In this document: positions 10,838 to 22,915 of the stretch, in pieces
How the letters are laid out: the number at the start of each line of letters is the position of its first letter
Numbering within the stretch: position 1 is the first letter of the stretch
Assembly (NCBI GenBank): GCA_015680905.1
Contig: CM027379.1
Coordinates: 32,010,501 to 32,074,500, forward strand
Length of the DNA: 64,000 bases
Direction: 5' to 3'
Origin: Coptis chinensis
Lineage: Eukaryota > Streptophyta > Magnoliopsida > Ranunculales > Ranunculaceae
Made by a program: the position numbers and the translations under genes
The notes under the pieces: model-generated
Database searches by the model: none
What the model saw: only the letters and a program-made list of their open reading frames with translations
What the model was told of the DNA's origin: nothing

Positions 10838-12305
10838 TGATAAGAGCCCAAAACTGTAGTTTTAACCCTGTAACAGTCATACTTTTAGACCAATTATGTG
10901 AGTAATAATTAAGAGTTAATACCGATTCACGTGTTTTATCGCTTTCAGGGCTTCAAAGTCAGTTATGTGCAGAAATGTGCCACTTTGATGAGATAAAGGA
11001 GCAATGGTTGGTTGCTAAGGAGTTCTGTGATTAAAGGCCAAGATTCAAGAAGACAAAGCCTTTCTAAAGCCCGGTCAAAGCTGAAAAGTCAAAGTCAACG
11101 CGGGCAGAAACATCACACAAAGTCAGCAGAACTTCCGAAGACCATATCTTTGGACTCAGACCTCGGAATTGGGTCTACCTTATGTCAAAACGACCGGCTC
11201 GGAAAGAGCTTTCCAATGGTCTAAGCCTTGGCCCAGTCAGAGGAGCGGAAGTAGTCGAAAAGTCTGTTGAAGCCAACTGCAGCTGAAGAGGCCTTTTGGA
11301 CTGAAAGAATTGGGTTTTGGGCCTGATTCTCTGGCCCAAAACATGGCTCCAAGCCCATTCACGACTTTTGGATCTGAACATATATAAACAAAAGCTTAGC
11401 TCTTTGTTAATGGTAGCTAGTTAGATCTAAAACTATAGATAATTCTAGATCTAGTTTTCATTAAATAAAATTAAGTTTAGTTCATTTCAATTCTTATTTT
11501 AGATTAATCTTTAGAATCATTGTTCTTCATTAGTTTGATAAATAAAATAGCTAGTTTGGCAATTTCGATTTTGTCATTTCAATTTATAGATCCACTTTTA
11601 ATTCTTGTTGAGTATCATTTTTGAGTTGTTAAATTAGATTGAAGTATTGTTAGTTAAATTAGTCAAGTTAGAATTTTGGTATGATGTTTAGTTATAATTC
11701 AATGAGAAATAATGGTTTGATGAATCAAGGCTAAAACCTCCATTAGAGGGGTTGATGAAGCCTTGATAAAAACTTAGTTGTATAGTGTAGAGTCGTTGTA
11801 GAGTCTATTCCATTCTAGAAGGTCGTTTTCGCCATGAGAATGGGTGGATGACCTCACATGCTAGTTATAATTGGCAGAAGTGCCATGCTAATTAGGGATT
11901 AGAACGAGCAATTCTTACCGTAAGAACGTAAGAATTAGATTACAACAGTCTATGCTAGGTGATTAAGTTAGATTCGAGGTGGATTCACTTCCCCTCTAAT
12001 TCTTTATCTAGATTCACCTTTCAGTATTCCATAACATTCCGTTATTCGTAACTTGTCAATTGAATCCACCCCGTAGTATAGAATTCCCCTCGTAAATCTC
12101 TCACTAGACTTAAGACCGATTAATTAGACTAGAAAACATTCCATGCTAAAGAACTAGGAGTGGAACGAATTTGTTACTCCGCTCTATTTCGATAGAATTG
12201 AGAGTAGAAAACTTGATAAATTAGGCTTGTAATAAGTTTTAGTTTACTTACGTTTTGAGTTTTATCGTTCATTTCATAGGTAAACTACCATTTTTATGTT
12301 TATCA
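10838..12305 (+). repeat. E2 3' LTR
   Basis: TGATAAGAGCCC to TGTTTATCA, 1468 bases, same family as the E1 LTR but clearly diverged in the second half. A TATATAAA box is at 11381-11388. The LTR is preceded by the polypurine tract, so it is a 3' LTR. Confidence 0.9.
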
Positions 12306-15300
12306 TTATCATAACTTTCTGTTCCAGCAATCCAGCCCTAATTTTGCTCATGGTTCTCAGGTAATTTCTTCTTTATCTATTGATACTTCGAGGACTAAGC
12401 ATCATTCAGTTTGGTGGTGCTTTAAACTTGTATAAAAAATAAGGCAACATGTAGGCTGTATCTAGTTCCTACTTTCTTTTTAGTGAATGTACTTAGTATA
12501 AAGTCTTGTTTCCTTTTCGATGATGAAAATCGTCTAGAAATCTCACATTAGCAGTCGAATTAGGATTTGTTTTTAAGAAACTTAAGATAATACGTACGCA
12601 ATAGATTTTACATCTTTTCATGAGTATTCATGCACTGAGTATCATTTATTGCACATAGTAGTAAGTTTCTGGAACTAACGGTTAGTCTACTTTAATTATC
12701 AATCCTGTGAGAATCTAACCAAAAAGCCTCGATATGTGAGTAATTATACAGAGGAGTAGTGTTTCCGAATAGAGAAAATCACGCGTCTACTTACTTGATC
12801 ACCATCCAAACCCTAGGCGAGAATTTAGGCTGTCTTTGGATCAACATAGCCAAAAATTCATATATGTTACAAATTTTACCGCTAGTCACTCCACTGAACC
12901 TTTCATCAACCCTTTCACTTTCATAAAAAATTTCTTACCCATCTATTGACCCCAAATAAAATAACCTACCTAAATGATGAGTATGAGAAATAGGATGAAA
13001 TGTAGAAAAATAAAGAGAAATACTTGTCCCAACTAAAAGTCTGTTACTTGCTCTAGGAAAGAAAAATAGAATTATGTTTCTTAAGCTTTAAGTAAATAAA
13101 TAAAAAAATATAAAAATTTAACTCCAAAAGCTTAAGAGCAAAGTATGGAAACTCATGTAGAAGCAGGAAAAGAAAACAATGATTTCTCTAGTGTTAATAT
13201 TTTGAAGACCTTATTTTCTCATACTTAGTCATTTTTGATTTTCCATTTCCATTTTCTTCTACACCACCACCTAAGCCCCACAATACCTAATAAAGAACTC
13301 TAGCTCAATTAGGAGTAGGATGATGTGATAATAAGTAGTAGATGTGATTGATTGACCTCGGCTCCTCTGTTGTCATTGAGATGTGAGGAAAAGCATGCCA
13401 CTGCACACTGGAGTTAGTGAAACCTGAGTGGAAAAATTATGAGCAAATTTGTGTTTCGACACATACCTATGAGAACTTATTTAGGGACGCTCTTCAAAGG
13501 ATCCATAAGCGGCCCTGCTTGTACATTTCAATGTAAAGTTCACTGTATGCATGTTCATATGTAGATGTTTTAATTATTGTATGCATATTAACTTGAATTT
13601 CAAAGGAATTAATCCTCGTTCCCCGCTAGGGTGATGTATAGATATCTGAGATAAATTTAGGAAACAAGCTTTTATTACTAAGTCGTTGTAGTATAGAGGA
13701 AGTTTGTGAGTATCTTCTCTGGAAAACTCTCACGAGGCTATAACTCGTCCACTAGGGAATTCCTAGTGGTTTAAGACCTTGTTCCATATGGTCAATGCAA
13801 CCACACTCTGCGAAACGAGAATTAGTTAGGACTACACATTTTTGGCTACTTATCTGTTTTAATGTCTCTTCTTTGCTTGTGGACAAGCAATTTGCTGTTT
13901 GGGGGTGGTGTGATAAGCACCCAAAACTGTATTATAAAACCCCGTAGAGACGTAACATTTAGGTTAATTATGTGTTTAATAATCATAAAATAATCGTATT
14001 TTCGTGTTTTTGTAGGGTTACGCAACCAACGTAGAAATGATGATAAAGCTATTATTTAAGCACGAAATAGTGAGTATACGTAAAGTTTTCCGATTAAGCC
14101 CATGTGAAGCCCAACAAAGCCAGACTAAAGCCCAAAGACTTAAACAGGACAAAATCAAGTAAAAAATGGGATTACGTGCACATAAGCATCAAACTTCCAG
14201 AGCTCATATCTCTTGAACCAGGACTCCGAATTCGACAAGTGAGTTGCTCAGACGATCAGTGCGACGAACTCTATGCAAAGGCAAGAAGTTATAAAAATGC
14301 CAAAAGACTGGCCCGCCACTAGACACAATACATGGACCTACTATGCAAACCTACAAGATTTGATGAGTCATCATGCAAGTCAAGACAAAATGTGCAAATA
14401 ATTGGCACAAAGTGGACACCTTGCATGACATTAATGGAGTTAGATAGATTTAGGTGCTAATAGTGAAAAAAATGCAAGGTGTCAATTTTCTTTGGTTTTT
14501 AGATAAGATAGAAGTTAATATGGGAGGTGGTTTCACATGGGATTGAGAGAGGAATGCTCTCATACGTAGTAAATGGAAAAAGGGAGCATTCATTCCATGT
14601 TATGTTTTATGTAATTTTTCTTTTTTTTTCTAAGTTTAGTTATTAAGTGTAATAATGTTAATGGAAGGTAATATAGTGTTCTAAATAAAAGTTCTTCCCT
14701 TCTAGCTTTAAAAGTTTATCTCTTACATTCCTCTTCTTATTCTTCTTTTTAAATTTGGCATGCATACATGCTATCTTGTATACAACTCCAAGGATCATGA
14801 GCTAACCCTCCCAAGGGGAGGGTTAAGGATGCTCATGTGAGGATTAGTGTACATTTTAGGAATCTAGACTCACTACGTAGAAGTTAGGGTTTTCTTTGAC
14901 ATCCCATCCCAAAATGGAGTTCGACCAAAAGTAGAGCCTGGAGCTTTAGATTAACTCGCGCACGCAACCCATTTCACGTCTGGACTAGTTGCGTGCGCAA
15001 GACCTAGAGAATTCGGATTCTATGCTTGTCCGACTGGTGGAAAACGAAACTAGGTGTTAGAATGATATTTCATATCTGAAATATCATTTTAACTCCACAT
15101 GCTAGCATGATATGCTTAGAGATAAGTATATTGTGCTAGGGATCAAGACTTCGAGTCCATTTTGGGGTTTCCTACGAACCAAAAATGGATTAGAGATGTA
15201 GTAATTTGAATTCCTAAGTAGATGTACTAATTCTTGCATGGGTGGAGTTAACCCTTTCCCTATCTTTCTCTCTCTATCTCATTTAAGAAACCAACTTGTA

Positions 15301-15565
15301 ATTATCTCTAGATAAATTGTGTAGTATTTCATTTTTAGGAAATAGAAATCTATTGATACCATCTATCTAATAAATCCTTCTCACTTAGTTTTCTTAAATG
15401 ATAAATTTCAGTTGTGATAGCATAGATTCTTGTCTTAGGAGTTGGAACGAAATCCCTTCTCGAACTAGAAAAATCGAAAAATAGTGAGTAAGGAAGCATT
15501 GAGTTTTAGCACGTAAGGTAAAGTAATCCAAATTACTAAAAAAATACTAAAAAGTGTTAATACCA
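12306..15565 (+). mobile_element. E3: 3' end of an older, related element
   Basis: It contains the end of an untranslated block (12306-13910), with a decayed GAGGACTAAGC and G tract near 12388-12420 and a clean polypurine tract at 13897-13908, followed by an LTR. The left part is interrupted by E2. The same sequence lies in reverse orientation at 15624-18.7 kb (E4), visibly diverged, roughly 85% by eye. No gene is visible in 12306-13910. Confidence 0.75.
13911..15565 (+). repeat. E3 LTR
   Basis: Starts TGATAAGCACCC directly after GTTTGGGGGTGGTG; the end is placed at about 15565 by comparison with the E4 LTR end and is less certain. It holds two strong foldbacks: a 12-bp perfect stem at 15061-15088 and a GC-rich one at 14804-14825. 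Confidence 0.75.
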
Positions 15566-15623
15566 AGCTACTCCAGCTTGTAACATATAGTCCTTGCATC
15601 CTTAGGATGGCAGCGACGCTATT
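15566..15623. other. Hinge between inverted LTRs with a relic PBS
   Basis: These 58 bases separate the two oppositely oriented LTRs. 15606-15621 is the reverse complement of a decayed PBS (TAGCGTCGCTGCCATC), so on the minus strand the E4 LTR is followed by PBS-like sequence. This suggests a tandem or recombined copy lost here. Confidence 0.6.
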
Positions 15624-17111
15624 TGATGTTAGCTCTTTTGATAGTTTATTATATTTGCTACACGAATCCTCAAAAGACACCAAGAATCAATATTCCTTAC
15701 TCACATGCTTCGCGTGTATAATTAGAGTAAGGGTGTTCATCTAAACCTTAGGACTAGGCCAATTATCACAACTAAAATTTATCTTTTAGAGGGAACTAGT
15801 TTGATAGATAGATTTCTACTTCCTAAAGATGACTTACTACACAAATTATCTAGAGATTACAAGTTGTTTTCTTAAATGAGATAGAGAGAGAGAAAGATAG
15901 GGAAAAGATTAACCCACTCATGCAAGAATTAGTTACATAACATTTAGGAAACAAGATCACTACATCTCTAATCCGTTTTGGGTTCATATACAAACTCGAA
16001 AACGGACTTGAGTCTTGATCCCTAGCAAGATGTACTTATATCTAAGTCCACCTTGCTAGCATAAGGAGTTGAACTGATATTTCATCTCTGAAATATCCTT
16101 TCAACTCCTGGTCTCATCGTACAGCAGCCTAACAAATTTAAGGGTCTGTCATCTCGAGTTCCAGGCTCTGAACTTGGCCGGCCTCTACCATTTTGGGGGG
16201 TGTCAAATGATTCCTAAGTTCCTAGATAGTGATTCTGGACTCCGAAAATACGTAACTTGATCCTCACATGAGTATCATTAACCCTCCCCTTGGGAGGGTT
16301 TTAGCTCATGATCATGCAAGTTGTGTTATGCTAATGTAAGAGTGGGAGAAGAAGAAGAACTGATTTTACCTAAAGGAAATGAGCTGATTTTTATTAGAAT
16401 AACACAAAAAACTCCATTAACACTATTCAAGATAACTTAAGCTTTTCTAGAAAATAAACCATGCATGAAACATGGAATGAATGCTCTCTTTTTTCCATTC
16501 ACTACATATGAGAGCATTCTCTCTTCCATCCCACGTGAAACCACCTCCCATATTAAATTCCATCCTATCTAAAAATCAAAGCAAATTGACACCTTGCATT
16601 TTTTTACAATATTAGCACCTAAATCCATTTAACTCCATTAATGTCATGCAGGTGTCCACTTTGTGCAAATAATTTGTTTGACTTGTGTTCTTGACTTGGG
16701 ACATGATGACTCATCCAATTTTGTGGGCCCATAAAGTGGGTCCACGTGCCGCGTCTAGTGGCTGTCCCAAACGTCAATTTCTGCAAATTCTGGCCTAAAG
16801 TAGAGCTAGTCGTACTAATTGTTTGGACAACTTACTTGCCGAAACTGGAGTCCAAGTTCAAGAGATATGGGCTCCGAAAGTTGACACTTTTCTTCTCCGT
16901 CTTTGTTGAGTTTCACACGGCTGATTTGGAAGACTTCAGATATACAATGTTCCCATGCTTTAACACATGTTTAACCAATATTTTCATGTCGATCTACTGC
17001 GAAAACCTGCAAAAGTATGAAAATATAATTATTTCTTGATTATTAAACACATAATTAACCAAATTGATATGTCTCTATGGGGTTTAATATAACAGTTTTG
17101 GGTGCTTATCA
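15624..17111 (-). repeat. E4 LTR
   Basis: On the minus strand it starts TGATAAGCACCC and ends TAACATCA, 1488 bases. It is the inverted counterpart of the E3 LTR. It follows E4's untranslated block and is therefore a 3' LTR by position, yet PBS-like sequence follows its end. Confidence 0.8.
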
Positions 17112-18814
17112 CACTAAAAGTGCGGTTGCACTTTAAAATAGATAAGTGGCAAAAAATGTGTAGTCCTAACTAATTCTCATTTCGCAGAGTGCAGTTGCAT
17201 TGACCGTATGCAACAAGGCCTTAAACCACTAGGAATTTCCTAATGGACGAGTTATAGCCTTGTGAGAGTTTTCCAGAGAAGATACTCACAAACTTCATCT
17301 ATATTACAATGACTCAGTAACAAAAGCTTGTTTCCTAAATTAATCTCAGATATCTATACATCTCCCTAGTGGGGAATGAGGATTAATTCCTTTGAAACTC
17401 AAGTTAATATGTATACAATAATTAGAACATTTATATATGAACATGCATGTAGTGAACCTTACATTGAAATGTATAAGCAGGGTCATTTCTAAATCCTTTG
17501 GAGAGCATCCCTTAATAGGTTCTCACAGGTATGTGTCGAAACACAAATTCGCTCATAATTTTTTCACTCAGGTTTTGCTAACTCCAATGTGCAGTGACAC
17601 ACTTTTCCTCACATCTCAATGACAACAGAGGAGCCGAGGTCGATCAATCACATCTACTACTAATTATCACACCATCCTACTCCTAATTGAGCTAGAGGTC
17701 TTTATTAGGTATTATTGGGATTAGGTGATGGTGTAAAAGAAATGGAAATGGAAAATCAACAATGATAAGTATGAGAGCATAAGGTCTTCAAAATATTTAC
17801 ATTATAGAAGTCTTTTTTTTTAAAATCTTGCTTCTACATGAGTTTCCATACTCAGCTCTTTTAAGCTTTTGGACTCCTTTTGATTTTGATTGTTTTTTTT
17901 TAAGAGTTATAACTTTGATTTTTTCTTTGAAAACATTTTTCTATTTTTCTTTCTTTTTCTTTCGAAAGCAAATAACTAATTTTTTTCTTTGGGACAAGTA
18001 TTTCTCTTTACCTTTCCACATTTCCTCTTACTTCTCATACTCATAATTTCAGTGGGTTTATTTTATTTGGGGATTAATAGATGGATAAGGAATTTTTGGT
18101 GAAAATGAAAGGTTTGATGAAAGGTTCAATGGGGCGACTAGTGGTAAAATTTATAACAGGTATGAATTTTTTGCTATGTCGATCCAAAGAAGGCCTAAAT
18201 TCTCGCCTAGGGTTCGAACGGTGATCAAGTAAGTAGACGTGTGATTTTCTCTATTTGGAAAAACTACTCTTCCGTGTCATTTATCATAATTCACACATAT
18301 CGAGGCTTTTTGGTTAGATTCTCATAGGATTGATAATTTAAGTAACTAACCATGCATTCCAGAAACTTACTGCTATGTACAATCGATGATACTCAGTGCA
18401 TGAATATTCATGAAAAAATGTCAAAATTATTGCATACTTATTATCCTACTTTTCTTAAGAACAAACCCTAATTCAAATGCTAATGTGAGATTTCTAGACA
18501 ATTTTCATCATAGAAAGGGAAACAAGACTTTGTCCCTAGGTACATTAAGAAAATGACACTATATACATCTTATAAGTTGCCTAATTTTCGCTAACGGTTT
18601 AAAGCCCACCCCCAAACAGAATGGTGCTTAGTCCTTGAAGTAGCAATAGAATAAGAAAGAAAGTACCTGAGAACCTTGAGCAAAATTAGGTAGGATAGCT
18701 GCAATAGGCTGATTCTAATATGTAATAAACAGAAAAGAGAAATAAAACGATAGCACACTAATTACAATGATATATAAGTAGATATATGTACTGTACATAT
18801 TAGGTTACCCCAAT
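17112..18814 (-). other. E4 3' untranslated block
   Basis: Colinear with 12306-13910 in inverse orientation. The G tract after ORF2 is present (18606-18617 on the plus strand reads ccacccccaaac). The polypurine tract that should precede the LTR is missing; a small stem (AAAGTGC/GCACTTT, 17117-17134) stands in its place. No gene seen. Confidence 0.7.
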
Positions 18815-19786
18815 CTACCAACCCGTAAACACTGCTGTTCTCTCATCATCATGGGTGAAATGCATCTCTTTAGCATCGCGCCAATAGATCATGGCTTGCC
18901 AAATGGTGGCCCATCGCTGTTCCCCTGAGTTGTTCAAATGTGCCAACATGGCATCGTCGTTAGGGAAACAATGAACGTACGTACCTCAAGTACGGTGCAG
19001 AACGATCACGCCATTGCCGAAACCGTAGGGAACGATTGATCTTGTTCGCCGTGCACATGGAATCGACCTTAACCTAATCGGTAAAGGTAGCTGAAACCTG
19101 TGGAAAATGTGTCCTCATGATTTGGCAAGCGGTGATAGGGAGAAGAAGATACTGTTGCCGAACAGTGCGAGCTTTCTTCAAATTAGTGACGACACATCTT
19201 ATGATATCGAAGAAAGTATGACCCTGAGCAAGCACATTGAAAACTACACAGGCAACATCATTGGCAGTAGAAAAATGCCAATCGCCCATGATATTCAGAA
19301 GGATAAATGACATAGTAGTCCCTACATTCATGGTCATGGTGGCCAAGGGAATGGTGGAGTCGGGCCATCGACCAGGGTGAACTCCTTCTTATTTAAGGGC
19401 AAGACCATCACCATATGTGCTCAGAAAAGTAGGCCATGAGAATGAATGGTGGGAGTTATGGTGGATGTATGGTCATGTTGCCGCCGGCTCGTGAAAAGGA
19501 AGATCCAAAGTTAGGGCAAGTGTCGGCTCAGAAAAGACATGATGTACTCCCCAACCTAGATCGTGAACCCATCTAAAAAGAAGCCTTGGGGATGAGTAAA
19601 TGCCTAGGTGTCTCCCATATTTGCATAAAAGTATGCAGCCAAACTTGGAGAATAAGTTTGGTCTGGATGAAGAAGAGGGGAAGACCACCTGACGTTGGTA
19701 ATGAAGTTACGGAAGTGAAGGCCATAAGCATCGAAATCCATCATAGCCCAAAAGGACTGCTTTGGAATGACTACTGGTGTAGGCAT
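18815..19786 (-). pseudogene. E4 ORF2, divergent and broken
   Basis: The ATG at 19786 opens MPTPVVIPKQSFWAMMD, the same VIPxQSF start as ORF2 of E2, E5 and E7. Later blocks also match: FRNFITNVRW, NVGTTMSFILLNIMGDW, KKARTVRQQYLLLPI, and the end (QAMIYWRDAKEMHF) parallels the E7 end. The stop is at 18815-18817. Frameshifts near 19.6 and 19.35 kb break it. It is the most diverged ORF2 in the window, consistent with E4 being older. Function unknown. Confidence 0.65.
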
Positions 19787-20191
19787 GGGGGAAGAATATA
19801 GATGATATGTAGCTAATGCAGGGAAACCGGACAAGCTATCAATCAGCGGGAGGACAAATCCAAAAAGAAAGAGTGACATTGCTTGAAGCAACGAAGAGGT
19901 CCCACAGCAAAGGAATCAAGTATGCCTGCCACGCCTAATGGATAATGCAATACAAAGATAAGTATCAATAAAGGCTGTTGAGATGGATGAAAGAGAATGT
20001 ACTAAGATAGGCTCCCTATATTCAAATATAAAACAAAACATTAACAGTAGAATGAAAGTACAATTTATTAATAATAATTATAGTTATAATAATCCAGGAG
20101 GTATGCTCCTTACACATTTCTTAACAAACGAAAGTGCTAAAGTAGGACCTATGAAAAGCTTAATTAAGTTAAAGAATTGTAGTTTAATTTT
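19787..20191 (-). other. E4 spacer between ORF1 and ORF2
   Basis: No homologue of the GC-rich leader seen in E5 and E7 can be made out. A short stretch with hydrophobic reading on the minus strand (19891-19800) runs in frame into ORF2, but has no match in other copies. Otherwise nothing recognised. Confidence 0.45.
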
Positions 20192-21301
20192 TTAAGGCCC
20201 AGGATGATGATTATGATAGTTGTTTGGCCGCAAATTTTGCACAAGACTGTTTAGGTGAGCAATTTGTTGGCTTAGTTGGAGATGCATGTCCCCTTGGTTG
20301 GAAGAGAGCATGGTTTGATTCTCCATTAGGAGAGCGTGATTTTCCAAAGACTGAGAGTGAGTATTCAATATTTCCTCCTGTTCACTGTCATGCAACGCCT
20401 GTCATTCTTGGAAATCTAGAAGACTTGCAATAATGATCTCTTGACGGGCATGCAGCTCTCGCATGCCTCGGTGGAAGAACCGAAGTCCTGTCATTGGATT
20501 AAAAATGTTATGCAAAGCATCCTCATCAAAGTAGTTGGTAGAGGAGGGTACGGATTCTTCGGTGACTTGATTGTCTCGGGAATCCAAGTGGTTCATGTGA
20601 GCCTCTGGAGTCCAAAGTCCTGGAAAGCAGTCGTGTATGAGGGCTATTAAGCCCGATACTTTGAGGGGAATGATTGGGTAGATAGATTGGAATTCCCAAC
20701 GTAACATGATTTGAGTCATTATGGTGGGTAACGAGGCTAAAGTTTTTCCTGGATTTGACAATCGAGTTCTAGAGGAAAGGATGATGTAAAAATCTTCTTG
20801 CTTAGTTTGTATCACCCAAAGTAGATGGAGAAGAGGCATATCAATTTCAGATGTTTTAGAAGTGCCAACTACATTATGGCCTAACCAATGGAGTACAGCT
20901 CGTTGATTTTGCTGCAATGAGCGCTGCAGAACAACATGGTTTATGGGGCTAAGTTCACCATAAGAGATAGTGGTTTGCATTAATTGCTGGATGGTATCGA
21001 AAATGGGTATCTGAAGATCCAGCTCAGGGTACGTCATTGGAATTTGAAGGATCTCGGAGATAATATCCGGAATCAATTCAAACTGTCGTCCATTGTATTG
21101 GAAGAAGAACTTACCGTTTTCAAAAGTGCTATGTCGATAGAACTTCATAACCAAATCTTTGGAATAAAATGATTCCGAGTAATGTAAAAGAGGCATCCAT
21201 CCTCTTCGTACAATTTTAGTGTCAAAATATGGAAGGAACATGCCTTCATGAAAAAAATTCAAATTTTTTTGCTCGGGCTCTATACCTCTGGGAGGATTCA
21301 T
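20192..21301 (-). pseudogene. E4 ORF1, one in-frame stop
   Basis: From ATG at 21301 (MNPPRGIEPEQKN) the frame is open for 299 codons to a TGA at 20402-20404, and continues in the same frame for 69 more codons to 20192. The N-terminal part (IVRRGWMPLLHYSESFY, LVMKFY) matches the layout of ORF1 in E5 and E7 (MIRRNWNGLWYSTKEFY). The C-terminal part after the TGA is Gln/His/Asn-rich and probably coiled coil. It resembles the plant 'putative transposon protein' / Athila ORF-1 type of domain, from memory only. A TATATAA-like box (tgatataaa, plus 21371-21379) lies about 70 bases upstream. Confidence 0.65.
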
Positions 21302-21424
21302 TGCAATAAGAATTCAGAGAAGAATGGAGAAGTTTGAGTGCAATGTAGGAGGCAAAAGAGTTCCATTTATATCAATTTACGGAGAAAGATGGAATGAATG
21401 GGTAAATCCAGAAGTAAAAGTTGG

Positions 21425-21429
21425 ACATG
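21425..21429. repeat. E5 target site duplication (left copy)
   Basis: ACATG, identical to 36317-36321, directly outside both LTR ends. Confidence 0.85.
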
Positions 21430-22915
21430 TGATAAAGATAAAAATGATAGTTTACCTATGAAATGAACGATAAAACTCAAAACGTAAGTAAACTAAAACT
21501 TATTACTAGCTTAATTTATCAAGTTTTCTACTTTCAATTCTATCGAAATAGAGTGGAGTAACAAATTCGTTCAACTCCTAGTTCTCTGGCATGGAATGTT
21601 TTCTAGTCAAATTAATCCCCCTTAAGTCTAATGAGAGGTTTACGAGGGGAATTCTATACTACGAGGTGGATTCAATTAACAAGTTACGAATAACGAAATG
21701 AGAGGCAGCTAAGGGTTTTAATCTAGATAAAGAGTTAAAGGGAATTGAATCCACCTTAACTCGACTTAATCCTACTAACAAAGACTTGTCGTGATCCAAA
21801 TTGAATGCTTCGCATATCAAAATAGTAATTATAATCCCTAATTATACATGGCATTTCTACCAATTCATAACTAGCATGTGAGCGATTAAACTCATTCTCA
21901 TGGTGAATTAATCGTTTCTAGAGTGGAATAATTATCACGACGATTTCTAAGTTTAACAAAGATCAAGCGTCATCAAGGCTTCTTCAACCCCTCTAATGGA
22001 GGTTTAACCTTAATTTATACTACTATCATTCCCCATTGATTTAAAACTAGATATCATATAAAAATTCTATTCTTATGCAATTTATCTAAACAATGATTGA
22101 ATCTCAGGTAATAACTAGGAAATGAATAACAAGTAATAAAGGAATTTAGATCTAAACAATTGTAAATAACAAAAATCGAAATTGACAAACTCACTATTTT
22201 ATTTATCAAACTAATGAAGAATAATGATTCTAAGAGTTTAATCTAAAACAAGAATTGAATTTAAACTAAGCTTAATTTTATTTAATGAAAACTAGATCTA
22301 GAATTATCTATTGTTTTAGGTCTAACTAGCTACCATTAACAAAGAGCTAAGTTTTTGTTTTTATATATTTCAGATCCAAAAATCGTGCATGGGCTTGGAT
22401 CCATGTTTTGGGCCAGAGAATCAGGCCCAAAACCCAATACTTTAAGTCTAAAAAGGCCTCTTCAGCTGCAGTTGGCTTCGACAGACTTTTTGTCCACTTC
22501 TGCTCCTCTGATTAGGCCAAAGCTTGGACCATTGGAAAGCTCTTTTAGAGCCGGTCGTTTTGACATAAGGTAGACCCACTTCCGAGGTCTGAGTCCAAAG
22601 ATACAGCCTTCGGAAGTTCTGCTGACTTGTGTGCTGTTTATGCCCGCGTTGACTTTGACTTTTCAGCTTTTACCGGGCTTGAGAAAGGCTTTGTCTTCTT
22701 GAATCTTGGCCTTTAATCACAGAACTCCTTAGCAACCAACCATTGCTCCTTTATCTCATCAAAGTGGCACATTTCTGCACATAATTGACTTTGAAACCTG
22801 AAACGCATAAAAATACGTAATCAGTATTAACTCTTAATTATTACTCACATAATCGTGGTCTAAAAAAGTATATGATTCATTGAGGGGTTAAAACTACAGT
22901 TTTGGGCTCTTATCA
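21430..22915 (-). repeat. E5 3' LTR
   Basis: 1486 bases from TGATAAGAGCCC (22915) down to ATCTTTATCA (21430). A TATATAAA-like box is near 22356-22366. Preceded in the element by the polypurine tract at 22918-22928. Confidence 0.92.

Larger units (their letters stand above)
8044..12305 (+). mobile_element. E2: 3' part of an Athila-like element
   Basis: It begins in the middle of the ORF2 leader (tgccctctgtaaaca), then has ORF2, the 3'-UTR intron, the untranslated block, polypurine tract and 3' LTR. It has no PBS or 5' LTR next to E1, so E1 most simply interrupts it, with the left part outside the window. Its LTR end (12305) abuts the untranslated block of E3; ttatc at 12306-12310 is the expected right target duplication. 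Confidence 0.75.

Noticed and set aside
53..12305. Three similar LTRs read as one element with a tandem repeat
   Set aside because: 8044 starts inside the ORF2 leader without a PBS, so nested insertion of E1 into E2 explains the order better than a tandem.
17828..18046. Phe-rich frame resembling a membrane protein
   Set aside because: Produced by T-rich untranslated DNA (also 9875-10105, 44601-44801); low complexity.
22355..22573. 72-codon frame repeated in LTRs (22355-22573, 35763-35981, and similar at 43257-43508, 62355-62573)
   Set aside because: Lies inside LTRs, repeated only because LTRs repeat; no start context or domain, and it changes between subfamilies.
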